Positions 18,455-28,253 of a DNA stretch of 64,000 bases are shown one piece after another. Every line of letters starts with the position of its first letter. Within the stretch, counting starts at the first letter, position 1. The notes below the pieces were generated by a model, which worked only from the letters and a program-made list of their open reading frames with translations, searched no databases and had not been told where the DNA came from. The translations under genes and the position numbers were made by a program. Source of the stretch: an uncultured Thiothrix sp. (GTDB taxonomy: Bacteria; Pseudomonadota; Gammaproteobacteria; Thiotrichales; Thiotrichaceae). The DNA is taken from assembly GCF_937873765.1 (NCBI RefSeq), contig NZ_CALMZC010000023.1, forward strand, positions 24,494 through 88,493. Direction: 5' to 3'.

Positions 18455-19074
18455 AAGTTATCAGTTCTATTAAAGTCTCTATCCTTAAAAATTGATTGTA
18501 GAGTTTTCTTGATTATGAGGTAATCATCATAAATGTTGTTTTTTAGAGCATAATTCTTATAGTATTTAATCTTAATTGGTAGGATAGTCTCCCTGTAGAT
18601 TTTTTCAGGATCTACTGCATGACCAAGAAGTTTATTCTCATCTCGAAATTCAATTGATGCTCTATCTGTTATACCTGGTTTTACTGAAAGTATTAAGTCG
18701 CGTACATCTTCTGGATAGTAAGCTACATATTTAGGAACTTCAGGTCGAGGGCCGACTAAGCTCATTTTTCCTAGAAGAACATCAATTAATTGTGGAAGCT
18801 CATCAAGCTTATAATGCCTTAATAAAAAACCTGATTTTGTAATGCGATAGTCTTTGTCGATAGTAATTTGTATACCACATTTTTCTGCATCTACTATCAT
18901 AGTTCGAAATTTATGAATAAGAAATGTTTTGCCGAATTGGCCTACACGCTCCTGACGGAAAAATATAGGGCCTGGTGAGTCACATTTGATCCATAATGAA
19001 ATAAATATAAATAGAGGACTTAAAAAAATTAACCCTAGTCCAGAAAAAATAATATCAAGCAACCGTTTAGTCAT
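18451..19074 (-). CDS. PglC-type phosphoglycosyl transferase (initiating sugar transferase)
   Basis: 207-residue monotopic phosphoglycosyl transferase that moves a sugar-1-phosphate from UDP-sugar to undecaprenyl phosphate and starts repeat-unit assembly. It has the re-entrant membrane helix at 1-30 (LLDIIFSGLGLIFLSPLFIF), the family motif PGPIFFRQERVG, KFRTM, the catalytic Asp-Glu pair in YKLDELPQL and KMSLVGPRPEV. It lacks the large N-terminal four-helix domain of WbaP. Stop/start overlaps on both sides (TAATG with the aminotransferase, ATGA with the dehydratase) show one transcript. Confidence 0.93.
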   Translation of the reverse strand: MTKRLLDIIFSGLGLIFLSPLFIFISLWIKCDSPGPIFFRQERVGQFGKTFLIHKFRTMIVDAEKCGIQITIDKDYRITKSGFLLRHYKLDELPQLIDVLLGKMSLVGPRPEVPKYVAYYPEDVRDLILSVKPGITDRASIEFRDENKLLGHAVDPEKIYRETILPIKIKYYKNYALKNNIYDDYLIIKKTLQSIFKDRDFNRTDNL

Positions 19075-20231
19075 TAAGTAAGGATATCCCTAACTGCAGC
19101 GATCACTCTAGTTTGATCTTCAACTGTCATTTTTGTATACATAGGCAGGCTAAGAGCTTGATTATAAGTTGCTAAAGCATGAGGGAAGTCTTCTGCTTTT
19201 AGTTTATAGGTATCGCGCCAATAAGGATGTAAATGCAGTGGGATAAAGTGGACGCTACACCCAATACCTCGCTTTATCATTTCTTCAATAAATTGATCAC
19301 GTGGGATACTAGCCTCCAGTTTAAGGCGTAGAACGTATAAATGCCAAGCATGTATATCACCTACAAAAGCACTAGGGGGGGCTAGTAATGGCAAATCTGA
19401 AAACTCACTGGTGTAATGCTCTGCCATTTCTTGACGTCGTTTCTGAAAGCGATTGGCCTTTTTTAACTGATGAATTCCAATAGAAGAAGCTAAATCAGTA
19501 AGGTTATATTTAAAACCGGGTGCTAAAACCTCGTACTGCCAAGATGGTTTATTAGAGGTATAGCGATCAAATGCATCACGACTTATACCATGCAAGCGCA
19601 TGATTTTGCAGCGATTCGCTATGTCAGGATTTCGCGTTACGATCATGCCACCTTCACCTGTAGTTATGGTTTTTGTAGCGTAGAAGCTGAAAACGGTAAC
19701 GTCACTTTCTAGTGAGCCAATTAGTTGACCTCGGTAGTAAGTTGGCAAAGCGTGAGCAGCATCTTCTACTACTTTAAGCTGGTATTTACGGGCAACAGTT
19801 AAAATGTTTTCCATTTCACAAGCTAAACCAGCGAAGTGAACAGGAATAATAGCTTTAGTTTTGGGCGTAATGGCAGCTTCTATTTTATTTGGGTCGATAT
19901 TGAAAGTATTTGGATCAATGTCAACAAAGACGGGATGTGCACCCAAATAGCGAATAACTTCAGCTGTAGCAGTAAATGTATAGGGTGTAGTAATGACTTC
20001 ATCACCTGAGCTGATGCCAATGGCTTCGAGTGCTAGATGTAATCCTGCGGTGGCAGAGTTAACAGCAATAGCTTCGCAGTTGCCGCCGATAAATTCAGCG
20101 AAGTCAGACTCAAAGCGTTTGGTCTTTGGGCCAGTTGTTACCCAGCCAGAACAAAGAGAATCCACGACCTCAGTTATTTCGGCTTCATCGATATCGGGAA
20201 GAGCAAAGGGAATGAATGGTTGCGCTGTCAT
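19074..20231 (-). CDS. DegT/DnrJ/EryC1-family nucleotide-sugar aminotransferase
   Basis: 385-residue fold-type I PLP enzyme. PLP contacts are in [13 protein letters not shown] and the Schiff-base Lys is in [16 protein letters not shown]. The likely substrate is the 4-keto product of the CapD/WbpM dehydratase encoded two genes downstream, giving a UDP-4-amino-4,6-dideoxy sugar as PglE does. A PglD-like N-acetyltransferase is not next to it. It overlaps the methyltransferase upstream by 4 bp. Confidence 0.92.
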   Translation of the reverse strand: MTAQPFIPFALPDIDEAEITEVVDSLCSGWVTTGPKTKRFESDFAEFIGGNCEAIAVNSATAGLHLALEAIGISSGDEVITTPYTFTATAEVIRYLGAHPVFVDIDPNTFNIDPNKIEAAITPKTKAIIPVHFAGLACEMENILTVARKYQLKVVEDAAHALPTYYRGQLIGSLESDVTVFSFYATKTITTGEGGMIVTRNPDIANRCKIMRLHGISRDAFDRYTSNKPSWQYEVLAPGFKYNLTDLASSIGIHQLKKANRFQKRRQEMAEHYTSEFSDLPLLAPPSAFVGDIHAWHLYVLRLKLEASIPRDQFIEEMIKRGIGCSVHFIPLHLHPYWRDTYKLKAEDFPHALATYNQALSLPMYTKMTVEDQTRVIAAVRDILT

Positions 20232-20941
20232 TGTTTATTTACTTTTGGTTTTTCTATCCAGATTAGTACATGAGTACGTAACCAAGGGATTATGTTAAAT
20301 AAATGGTATAAATAGGGATGAATTTTGCACACACGACGGCTGATAGGTGGCGCTAATGTAATACGTTTTACAATCATCTTTCCATCAGGAAAAAGCTCGT
20401 GTACTCGTCTCACAGGCACACCACGAACATCAGGGTTGGATGGATTATTGAAAATGAAGTCATACCAAAGTATTCCTCCACCCGGTTTGACCCATTGCCA
20501 CATTTTATTTGCCAGTATTTGTTGGAAGTTATTATCTAACAATGAAGAAAAAACAACAGACTGAAACACAATATCTTGACTATTTTGAGGTATATTAGCA
20601 AGAGTAGAATCGCCAGAGTAAATTATGACATCTATAGGCAATACATGCCGTGCAGCAATCACACGTTCTTCTAATAATTCGCTTCCAGATAAGTATTCAG
20701 GATGAAAGCCAAATCGTAAGAACTCCAGTAGATTGTTACCATTACCGCAACCAATTTCTAATAAACTTTTATCATTTGTTGTTTGCCAACAAAGGTCTTT
20801 TTGAAATAGCCTTAGCATAGAGCGTTGGCGTTCTTGTATCCCAAGGTATACTTCAGGGCGTAGCATATTGTAACGACTACCGACATCACGACGGGCATAG
20901 CGCTCAATAACTAATTGTGTTTCAGTAGTTTGCTCAGACAT
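20228..20941 (-). CDS. SAM-dependent class I methyltransferase
   Basis: 237 residues with motif [16 protein letters not shown] and an acidic motif II loop ([11 protein letters not shown]). The C-terminal region ([23 protein letters not shown]) resembles methyltransferases of surface-polysaccharide loci. Possible roles are O-methylation of a repeat-unit sugar or end-capping; the acceptor cannot be read. It overlaps the upstream glycosyltransferase by 8 bp. Confidence 0.85.
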   Translation of the reverse strand: MSEQTTETQLVIERYARRDVGSRYNMLRPEVYLGIQERQRSMLRLFQKDLCWQTTNDKSLLEIGCGNGNNLLEFLRFGFHPEYLSGSELLEERVIAARHVLPIDVIIYSGDSTLANIPQNSQDIVFQSVVFSSLLDNNFQQILANKMWQWVKPGGGILWYDFIFNNPSNPDVRGVPVRRVHELFPDGKMIVKRITLAPPISRRVCKIHPYLYHLFNIIPWLRTHVLIWIEKPKVNKQ

Positions 20942-22172
20942 CTTGCATGATTTTCAAGAAGTTCTTAGCTAATACGGGATATGTATGGTTTTTTAAGATG
21001 TATTTCCTTCCACGTTGTCCCATAGTTATTCTTTCAGTTGTACTTAGACCTAGTAAGTGGCGTATCCCTTGAGCAATTTTTTGAGGATTTTCTGGTGGTA
21101 CTGTCAGTCCACACGCTGCCTCAGTTACGGGATCGTTGCCTGCCTGCACGGAATGTAAGACTACTCTTTCTGCCATCATGTAGTCCATCAGTTTATTAGG
21201 TGCTATACCAAAACGATACAGTGACTGTTTACGCCAACCTATGTAGGCAATATCAAAGTATTGTAATAGTTTAGGAATTTGACTTTTCTTTACAGGATCC
21301 AAAAAAATAATATTTTTAATTTTTTCGTGCGCAGCTCTTTGTTGCAATTCTTTTTTTTTGGAACCTTGTCCAACTAGCACAAATAAAACTTTCTCATCTT
21401 GAAATAGATTTGCTGTATCTAGCATAGTATCCAAGGCATTAGATACGCCATGTGTTCCCGCATAACCCACAATGGATATACCTTGATTTTTAAAATTAGA
21501 AAGTAGCGTGCTGAAAGACGTTTCTAGTTCTGTTAATTTATGACTTTGCCATTCTGCTGGACTTATACCATTCGGTATGATGTGTAATTTGTGTGAAGCC
21601 ATCCCTCGAGACTCCATATAGCCACGGACTTTAGGAAGCATAGATACTACTATATCAGCATGGCGATAAGCATAGTCTTCTGCTTGCTGCACCAGCATAA
21701 TAAATGGATGCCATTTAGACATTTCTCCCAGCTCCATCGGTGACAAGGGCCATAAGTCATGAACTTCAAAAATTAGTTTCGCATTAGTGAGCTTGGCAAT
21801 ACGACGTGCTGGCCAAATATCCATTGGATAAGTGCTGGATGCAATAACAATATCTGGCTTAAATTTATTCGCAATAGATCGGCTCTTGTGAAATAAGCGA
21901 AGAACGAACACAGCCATATTTTTTAAACGGCCTATACTGTTACCTTTATAGGTAGGTGTTTTGAACCAAGTATATTGAATGCCATCAATAGTTTCATCTA
22001 AATGCTCTTGATTATTTAAGATAGGAGTATTGGTGCGGACGTGTGACTCCGATGAAGCAAGAATATGGACTTGATGACCTGACTGTACCCATTCCCTTGC
22101 TAAATAATAAGGGCGGTATTCCATACCATGCTGAGGAGAACCAGCATAATGATTAATTAGAAGAATATTCAT
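20934..22172 (-). CDS. Glycosyltransferase family 4 (WbuB-like)
   Basis: 412-residue GT-B glycosyltransferase. The N-terminal domain begins MNILLINHYAGSPQHGMEYR, as in WbuB-type FucNAc transferases. The C-terminal donor-binding domain has SIVGYAGTHGVSNALD and the E-x7-E-like region ending AACGLTVPPENPQ. ATG 22172 overlaps the stop of the epimerase gene (ATGA). The donor could be a 6-deoxy-HexNAc sugar given the neighbouring dehydratase; that is inference. Confidence 0.88.
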   Translation of the reverse strand: MNILLINHYAGSPQHGMEYRPYYLAREWVQSGHQVHILASSESHVRTNTPILNNQEHLDETIDGIQYTWFKTPTYKGNSIGRLKNMAVFVLRLFHKSRSIANKFKPDIVIASSTYPMDIWPARRIAKLTNAKLIFEVHDLWPLSPMELGEMSKWHPFIMLVQQAEDYAYRHADIVVSMLPKVRGYMESRGMASHKLHIIPNGISPAEWQSHKLTELETSFSTLLSNFKNQGISIVGYAGTHGVSNALDTMLDTANLFQDEKVLFVLVGQGSKKKELQQRAAHEKIKNIIFLDPVKKSQIPKLLQYFDIAYIGWRKQSLYRFGIAPNKLMDYMMAERVVLHSVQAGNDPVTEAACGLTVPPENPQKIAQGIRHLLGLSTTERITMGQRGRKYILKNHTYPVLAKNFLKIMQDV

Positions 22173-23254
22173 GCACAAGCTAGGAGCTTTTTAGCGATTC
22201 GTGAACTAGTATACCCATCACCGTAAGGTTGAATGGGGGAGCCAAACGATTCTACCGCTGCCAATAATGCGTGAGTGATGTTACTCTTGTCAGTGGGTGG
22301 CACTATCTGATTCCATCCTGCATCTACCAGCTCAATCCATTCTGTTTCATCTCGGAGAGTTACACAAGGGATTTGGTAAAAAAAGGCTTCTTTCTGCACG
22401 CCACCACTATCAGTGGCAATGACAGCTGCATGTTGTTCCAACATGACCATATCCAAATAACCAACAGGGTCTATTAACTGAACTTGGGTTCCTAATAAGG
22501 AGTTTAGCTCGGGTTGCTCTAGTAATTTTTGTGTGCGAGGGTGAACAGGCCAAATGACAGGTAGGGTATGGGATACTTCGTTTAAACTTTTTAGAATGTT
22601 TTGCAAGCGTTGTAAGTCATTAGTGTTTTCAGCACGGTGAATAGTCGTTAGAATATACTTTCCTGCTGATAGATTGAGCAATTGGAGAATAGTAGATTGT
22701 TGTTTGGCGCGCGCGCCGAAAAGTAAAGCTGCGTCGTACATCACATCACCAACATGATGACAGTGTTCTAAGGGAATACCTTCATTTGCCAGATGTTGCA
22801 TCGCAGTTGCAGTAGGGGCGAAAAGCGCAGTACTGATGTGGTCGGTGACAACACGATTAATTTCCTCTGGCATTCTACGATTAAAGGATCGCAAACCTGC
22901 CTCAACGTGGGCGACAGGTATATGTAGTTTAGCCGCCGCTAAAGCACCTGCTAAGGTTGAGTTGGTATCGCCGTAGACCATTACCCAGTCAGGTTTTTCT
23001 TGGAGTAAGACGCCCTCAATACCCGCTAATTGCGCACCAGTCATCGCACCATGTAGACTTCCACCAATGCCAAGATTATAGATTGGTTTAGGAATGCACA
23101 ATTCTTCAAAGAATACATTCGACATATTAGTGTCAAAGTGTTGTCCGGTGTGAAGAATGACTTCCTGTATATTCTCGTATTGGGCAAAGGCATAACTAAC
23201 AGCGGCTGCTTTAATAAATTGAGGACGCGCGCCAATAATGGTAAGAATTTTCAT
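22169..23254 (-). CDS. wbpI: UDP-HexNAc 2-epimerase, non-hydrolysing, probably WbpI-type
   Basis: 361-residue epimerase of the WecB fold. Motifs include GARPQFIKAAAVS, HTGQHFD, MVYGDTNSTLAGALAAAKL, HVEAGLRSFNRRMPEEINR and TDSGGVQKEAF. The text GIGGSLHGAMTGAQL and the wbpA-B-D-E set in the same locus favour the WbpI role (UDP-GlcNAc3NAcA to UDP-ManNAc3NAcA) over WecB (UDP-GlcNAc to UDP-ManNAc). The specificity remains an inference from context and resemblance. Confidence 0.8.
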   Translation of the reverse strand: MKILTIIGARPQFIKAAAVSYAFAQYENIQEVILHTGQHFDTNMSNVFFEELCIPKPIYNLGIGGSLHGAMTGAQLAGIEGVLLQEKPDWVMVYGDTNSTLAGALAAAKLHIPVAHVEAGLRSFNRRMPEEINRVVTDHISTALFAPTATAMQHLANEGIPLEHCHHVGDVMYDAALLFGARAKQQSTILQLLNLSAGKYILTTIHRAENTNDLQRLQNILKSLNEVSHTLPVIWPVHPRTQKLLEQPELNSLLGTQVQLIDPVGYLDMVMLEQHAAVIATDSGGVQKEAFFYQIPCVTLRDETEWIELVDAGWNQIVPPTDKSNITHALLAAVESFGSPIQPYGDGYTSSRIAKKLLACA

Positions 23255-23255
23255 A

Positions 23256-24338
23256 TTAGCTTGTTCTCAATAGGGTTTCATAAAGGTCAATCATGTTCTT
23301 GACATTACTATCCCAAGCATATAATTGCTCGACTTTTTTTCTGCCAGCTTGCCCCATCTGCTCTCTTAAAGTTCGATCTAAAATCAACCTTTCTATTGCG
23401 TCTGCTGTAGCTTCTGGATCACGTGGAGGAACGATGATTCCTGTTACTCCATCATCAACAACTTCAGGTAGTCCTCCCACGTTACTAACTACGACAGGCT
23501 TCGCACAGGCACTTGCTTCAATAATGGCAACTCCAAAGCTTTCACTGTTAGATACAGATACAGATACAGATACATCTAGCATGTTTTGATAGGTTGGAAC
23601 TTCTTCATGACTAATTCTTCCAGTAAAAATCGTTTTTTCTGCAATATTTAAGTCTTTAGCTATTTGCTTGAGTTTCTTTTCTAAATTACCATCACCGACT
23701 ATCAAAAGTCTTAATGGTAAATTTGAATGTTTTTCGCTAACTATCTTGAACGCTCGGATAAGGTACTCTATCCCATATTTTTCACTAAGCGTTTTAACTG
23801 TGCCAATGATGATAGCTGCATCATCAAAAGGTTTTTTTACGTTAATAGGCCTGAATTTTTCTAAATCAACTCCAAAAGGAGTAATATAAATATTGGGTCG
23901 GTGATTGACTAATGATTTAGTTTGCTCTGCCATACAGTAACTAGTGGAGGCTATTGCATCAGCGGCATAGAGATTTTTCTGTAGTAAATATTTGTGGAGG
24001 GGAGAAATGTAGGGAAAATGATACACATCACTACCCCAAACAGATAATAAATAAGGATGGAAGTCAACAAGTCTTGCTGTGGTGCCATAGCCGCTGGCAT
24101 AGTGTGCATTTAGTATATCAGGTTTAAGGTTATGCAATAATTTTTTAACAGCAGATGTCATAGTAAAGTAACCTAATATTCCAAAATTAGGAAATATATG
24201 TACTTTTACGTTTGGATTGAACGATTCAATAATAGGCTGTTGTGTAATAACGTGGACTATATGACCAGCAACACTTAGGCCATTAGCCCAACGAACAGTG
24301 TGAATGGATGACGCACTAGAAAGCAAAGCAATCTTCAT
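23256..24338 (-). CDS. Glycosyltransferase family 4
   Basis: 360-residue GT-B enzyme: N-terminal acceptor domain starting MKIALLSSASSIHTVRWANG, C-terminal domain with IIGTVKTLSEKYGIEYLIRA, LLIVGDGNLEKKL and the E-x7-E motif ESFGVAIIEASACAKPVV. Codons for SVSVSVS are written by four tandem AGATAC hexamers (23550-23573, plus strand), an in-frame microsatellite. It overlaps the next upstream glycosyltransferase by 4 bp. Confidence 0.9.
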   Translation of the reverse strand: MKIALLSSASSIHTVRWANGLSVAGHIVHVITQQPIIESFNPNVKVHIFPNFGILGYFTMTSAVKKLLHNLKPDILNAHYASGYGTTARLVDFHPYLLSVWGSDVYHFPYISPLHKYLLQKNLYAADAIASTSYCMAEQTKSLVNHRPNIYITPFGVDLEKFRPINVKKPFDDAAIIIGTVKTLSEKYGIEYLIRAFKIVSEKHSNLPLRLLIVGDGNLEKKLKQIAKDLNIAEKTIFTGRISHEEVPTYQNMLDVSVSVSVSNSESFGVAIIEASACAKPVVVSNVGGLPEVVDDGVTGIIVPPRDPEATADAIERLILDRTLREQMGQAGRKKVEQLYAWDSNVKNMIDLYETLLRTS

Positions 24339-25429
24339 TGAGTTAAATCCTTAATAACTTGCTCAGCTCTTGCATGCCATGAGTGTTGTGGAGTAGTTTT
24401 TTGTATATTGTGGTGAACGGACTCTATTAGATCAGGGGTTGTCAATAGTTCAGAAAAAAAACGAGTAACTGCATCACAATCATAAGGTATAGTCCAGCCT
24501 ATACCATGATGTCTAACAAAATCGCCGGCTAAAGTACCCTCACTGGCAAGAATAGGCTTTTGATAGCCTAGATACTCATAAAGTTTTAGAGGAGCAGCAA
24601 ATTCTCTGTACTCCTGAGGTTTTACAAATAGTACAGCAACATCACAATTGCGCAGTTCCGTCTGCATTGCAAGGCCTGATAGATGAATAATTTTAATATT
24701 AGAGCTTGTTTGTGGGTATTCATGCATAACTGCCCGCCATTCTGCTTCGCGAGTGCAAATAGTTAATTCGACTTTTGGTTGTTTCTGCACAGCATCGAAT
24801 AACTTATGTAGTTGATAGTAACTTGATATACCTCCCACGTAAAAAAGCTTTAAAGGGCGATTTTGTAATTGAAGTGATATGAAATTATTTAATTTAGGCG
24901 ATACATGACCCGGTGGCAGTGCTTTAAACATGCAAGGATTTATTATCGGTATATACTCGCCCATTTTAAGTGACGGCAAATAAAGCCAGCTTAATGTTTG
25001 CTTATATACTCGCAGGTCGAAATGATAGGCTACCTTGGCAGCAATAGCTTTTAATGGATTGAGGTTTTTACCGTAGTCTTCAAAAAGCCAGTATATATCC
25101 CGATAGAAGAGTCCAATAGGAATCCCGTTGTTCTTGCAAAAACGAAAAAAAAAATAATCGAGCAAAGGATGTAAGGGTAGATGATGTGGGTCTGTTAAGG
25201 TCGTTGGTGCAGTAGAGCTTTCTGCATACATAAAATCGTAATTTAAGCCATTTTTTATATTTTTTTTAATTCTGGCTATTTGTCTTCTTCGTTCAGGTGA
25301 ATATCCAGCTATAATCTCAACTTCACAGCCAAGCTCCTGAAATGCTTCCAGCATCTTTACAGGTCTTATCCCACTAGCAGAAGCTGCATTAGGGTTGAGT
25401 GGTAATGGGTGATGAAAAATTATTTTCAC
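24335..25429 (-). CDS. Glycosyltransferase (GT4-like)
   Basis: 364 residues from a GTG start. It has a GT-B-like arrangement: MKIIFHHPLPLNPNAASASG at the N-terminus and LFYVGGISSYYQLHKLF, DVAVLFVKPQEYREFAAPLK and LYEYLGYQKPILASEG in the donor domain. It is more divergent than the neighbouring GT4 enzymes. The first 41 bp overlap the polymerase-like gene upstream, so translational coupling is likely. Confidence 0.82.
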   Translation of the reverse strand: MKIIFHHPLPLNPNAASASGIRPVKMLEAFQELGCEVEIIAGYSPERRRQIARIKKNIKNGLNYDFMYAESSTAPTTLTDPHHLPLHPLLDYFFFRFCKNNGIPIGLFYRDIYWLFEDYGKNLNPLKAIAAKVAYHFDLRVYKQTLSWLYLPSLKMGEYIPIINPCMFKALPPGHVSPKLNNFISLQLQNRPLKLFYVGGISSYYQLHKLFDAVQKQPKVELTICTREAEWRAVMHEYPQTSSNIKIIHLSGLAMQTELRNCDVAVLFVKPQEYREFAAPLKLYEYLGYQKPILASEGTLAGDFVRHHGIGWTIPYDCDAVTRFFSELLTTPDLIESVHHNIQKTTPQHSWHARAEQVIKDLTQ

Positions 25430-26777
25430 ACTCGGTTTCCTGTATGGTTTTTAGAAAGATGCCAATAATGTATACAGTTGTAAAAATAGCTATTGTTATT
25501 ATAATACCTGCATTATAAACGAAATCATTAATACCGCCAGTAATAGGTAATGAACAACTAAAATAAGTAAATAAGCCTAACATCATGGGTGTCTTTCTTG
25601 ATTTTAAGAAAAATAGAAACAATAATTGAATAATAAAACCAACATAAATTGGTGAAATAATTACACCTGTCAAACCAAAGTTTGCCCAAGCTTCTGCAAT
25701 GAATAGACTATTCATGACACCAGCCAATCCAGCTTCAACACTAGATGGGTGAAAAATAGTCATCATAATACGTGCTGCTCTCTCACTCTGTGGTAGACCT
25801 AGAAAATCACTAATAAAACTAGAGAATGATGCAAAACCAATAAAGTCATTAGATGATGGAAAGTGCTCAAAGGCAAAGTAGGTGCCTGCCGCCTGGGTTA
25901 GAAATACACGTCCACCAATTCCTGTGTTATAGGATAATAATTCTGTCAGGTTGGCATTATCCATTACTAAGTAATAGGCTAGAAAAATGAGCAAGAGTGC
26001 TATACAGAAAAAAAATAAAAATAATTTTTTACTCACTCCACCTTGTATAAGCACATATAAAAATAAAAATCCTAATATAAAGAAGACAAAAGGTGCTTTG
26101 GATAAATCGTAAGTTTTTATAAAAAAAGAGGCTACGAACATTAACAGAAACCACAAAAAATCTTTTCTCGATTGAGTGAGTTTCCAGTAAGAAAATGCGA
26201 TATAAGCTAAGATTGGTGTCAAACCGATGGCGAAGACATTTCGAACATAAATGTTTCCCGAAAATTGACGGCTTGCATCTTGACGGAGACCTGCCAACGA
26301 TTCGGCATCAAAACCACTGAATATTGCCACCAAAGGGTTAGTGTTTAGCATTGCAAAGGTATAAGCAACTGAACAGATAGCGATAATAGATAAAATATAT
26401 AAAGGATATCTAATATAGCTGTCATTAGGACTCAAGGTGGTCTGAATAGGCGCACTAATATAATAATGAAAAATAGCCGTATTGGATGGCAAACCACTCA
26501 AATAAACCGCAAGTAACATTCCAAAGGGTAGTGCTAGCATCGTGTATTGAACCGCCACCCAACCATAAAAGCGTGCTTCAGGTTCAAGGGTGTTTATTAT
26601 ATAGTGATTATCCCAATTATTAATGATTAAGACTGAGGCAATAAAACTTTGAATAATTAAATTATAGTAAAAAATCCACGAGATTAAATTAATTTTTGTT
26701 AGTGCTAAGCTGCCAGCGACTGCTTTGAAAAGAAAAAAAGAAAGTATTAGGGTAATCAGTGAAATTGAAAGAAACAT
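25389..26777 (-). CDS. Wzy-like repeat-unit polymerase (polytopic membrane protein)
   Basis: 462 residues with about 11-12 hydrophobic segments and a large loop in the C-terminal half (SSNDFIGFASFSSFISDFLG and following). No catalytic signature is obvious, as is usual for Wzy. The assignment rests on topology, on position among wzx, wzz and glycosyltransferases, and on resemblance to oligosaccharide repeat-unit polymerases. The region is markedly A/T-rich, as expected for such genes. A second membrane protein of related role, the O-antigen ligase, is at 44671-46014. Confidence 0.7.
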   Translation of the reverse strand: MFLSISLITLILSFFLFKAVAGSLALTKINLISWIFYYNLIIQSFIASVLIINNWDNHYIINTLEPEARFYGWVAVQYTMLALPFGMLLAVYLSGLPSNTAIFHYYISAPIQTTLSPNDSYIRYPLYILSIIAICSVAYTFAMLNTNPLVAIFSGFDAESLAGLRQDASRQFSGNIYVRNVFAIGLTPILAYIAFSYWKLTQSRKDFLWFLLMFVASFFIKTYDLSKAPFVFFILGFLFLYVLIQGGVSKKLFLFFFCIALLLIFLAYYLVMDNANLTELLSYNTGIGGRVFLTQAAGTYFAFEHFPSSNDFIGFASFSSFISDFLGLPQSERAARIMMTIFHPSSVEAGLAGVMNSLFIAEAWANFGLTGVIISPIYVGFIIQLLFLFFLKSRKTPMMLGLFTYFSCSLPITGGINDFVYNAGIIITIAIFTTVYIIGIFLKTIQETECENNFSSPITTQP

Positions 26778-26869
26778 GTCATTTTTATCTTGATGTTATG
26801 ATCGATGATTATCAGTAGACATAGTTTTAAAATGTTTTAAACATGGTAAAATTTTCAATTTATTATTGA

Positions 26870-28237
26870 CTATAAAGCAAGCATATTTTGATAAAGCTGC
26901 TTAGCTTTCCGATGGGCAAAATAGCTATTGTGCCAAAGCAAAGTGAATTGCCCGCCCACTTTTCGACAGATTTCTTTGAGATTTAAAAAAGTATTTAAGG
27001 CTTGCTCACTGTAACCTAAACCCATGTAGTTCTCAGCAATAATTGAAGATTCCATTACAATCAAAGGCCGAATACGCAGATTTAGCATTTCTTGTTTGAC
27101 CGGATCGAAAGCGGGGTACTCAAAACAAGTACCACAACGAAATCCCGGACTATCTGCGTAACCCAGCGTGCTGTCATAGTCCATGCCTGCTTGTTCCCAT
27201 GCTTGTAGAGTGATCGCTTGTTCCCAACGCAGATAATGCATTCTACCGCCCCATTGTGCTTGCTGGATCCCTTCTTCGGCACAGATTTTTTTTAAGCGTT
27301 GTGCTTCAGTGATGATAGCTTGGGGAGTTTGGTAAGTGTTATAGCTTGGATGTAGACCAATTTCATGACCACGCTGATGAATATGGCGTATAAGCGCACG
27401 GATAGCAGGATGCTCAGGTTGGTAATCTGCATCGTGAGAAGAATTTCCCCCACAGATAAAGTAAAATGCGCTGGTTAAACCATAGTGGTCAGATAGGTTC
27501 ATCAGCCAATCAAAGGTATTATAGGGGTCTTGTGGGTGCAGAGTTTGTTGAGTGTTAAGGCGAATCCAAGGTGCAATCAGTAAGCTCTTAAAATCGCGTT
27601 TTTTAATAAGATCACTGCCTATGAGGCGCATAAGGGTGTTAGGGGGACAAAAGCCATAGAGGCTAGGTTTATCGACATCATGCGATACTTTCATGCTGAA
27701 TTGAGGTTGCTTTAATTCAAGCTCGGGCCAAGTACGTTGAATAACCTGCCCTAAGATCGCTAGCCATTCATCGACAATGGGGCGTTCGAGATAGTGATGC
27801 TTATAGGCATGAGACGCGGTAGCTGGGAAACGCCCATGCTGGTCTAGGTTCGTACTACCTATTTCTTCTTGCCGCGTGAGCATCCAGTAAGCAAGGCCGA
27901 GAATGTCGTAGGCAATGCTGTAATGAGAGTCAAGTTTGCTGATCAGTGGGCTAGGGAGTTTGCTAACACCCGGTGCGGGTAGAGGTCGTTTCAATAGGGA
28001 AGGCCAACCTTCTGTAGTACTTTCCCAATAGGTACAAGTTAAGTTTTTTTGAGCTTGAAAAAAGCAGTCGCTTAAAGGTGGTAGCTTGATTACCGCCGTT
28101 TGTGTGGGGAGAGTAAGCTGTAGTTGCCCATCAGCTTGAGTGTGTAAGCGAAGCTCCGGCTGGAAGCGCTCTTTTAATAAGCATTCCAGCCAATACAAGC
28201 AATAGTTATGCCTTTGTGTAGACACACTTAATATCAA
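26870..28237 (-). CDS. Polysaccharide deacetylase-family protein with N-terminal accessory domain
   Basis: 455 residues. The N-terminal ~180 form an accessory domain seen in polysaccharide-locus deacetylases. The C-terminal ~270 are a NodB-like domain: metal-binding Asp region SMKVSHDVDKPS, histidine motif GHEIGLHPSYNTY and RMHYLRWEQA. The role would be removal of acetyl from the polymer or a precursor. The start is uncertain: TTG 28237 is the first usable codon after an in-frame stop and has no Shine-Dalgarno match; GTG 28225 is an alternative. It lies between the polymerase and the duplicated cassette. Confidence 0.83.
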   Translation of the reverse strand: MILSVSTQRHNYCLYWLECLLKERFQPELRLHTQADGQLQLTLPTQTAVIKLPPLSDCFFQAQKNLTCTYWESTTEGWPSLLKRPLPAPGVSKLPSPLISKLDSHYSIAYDILGLAYWMLTRQEEIGSTNLDQHGRFPATASHAYKHHYLERPIVDEWLAILGQVIQRTWPELELKQPQFSMKVSHDVDKPSLYGFCPPNTLMRLIGSDLIKKRDFKSLLIAPWIRLNTQQTLHPQDPYNTFDWLMNLSDHYGLTSAFYFICGGNSSHDADYQPEHPAIRALIRHIHQRGHEIGLHPSYNTYQTPQAIITEAQRLKKICAEEGIQQAQWGGRMHYLRWEQAITLQAWEQAGMDYDSTLGYADSPGFRCGTCFEYPAFDPVKQEMLNLRIRPLIVMESSIIAENYMGLGYSEQALNTFLNLKEICRKVGGQFTLLWHNSYFAHRKAKQLYQNMLAL

Positions 28238-28253
28238 TGTCTAAAAATAAAGC

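Noticed and set aside
23550..23573. AGATAC repeats as CRISPR-like or iteron structure
   Set aside because: Units are only 6 bp, contiguous without spacers, and in frame within a glycosyltransferase.
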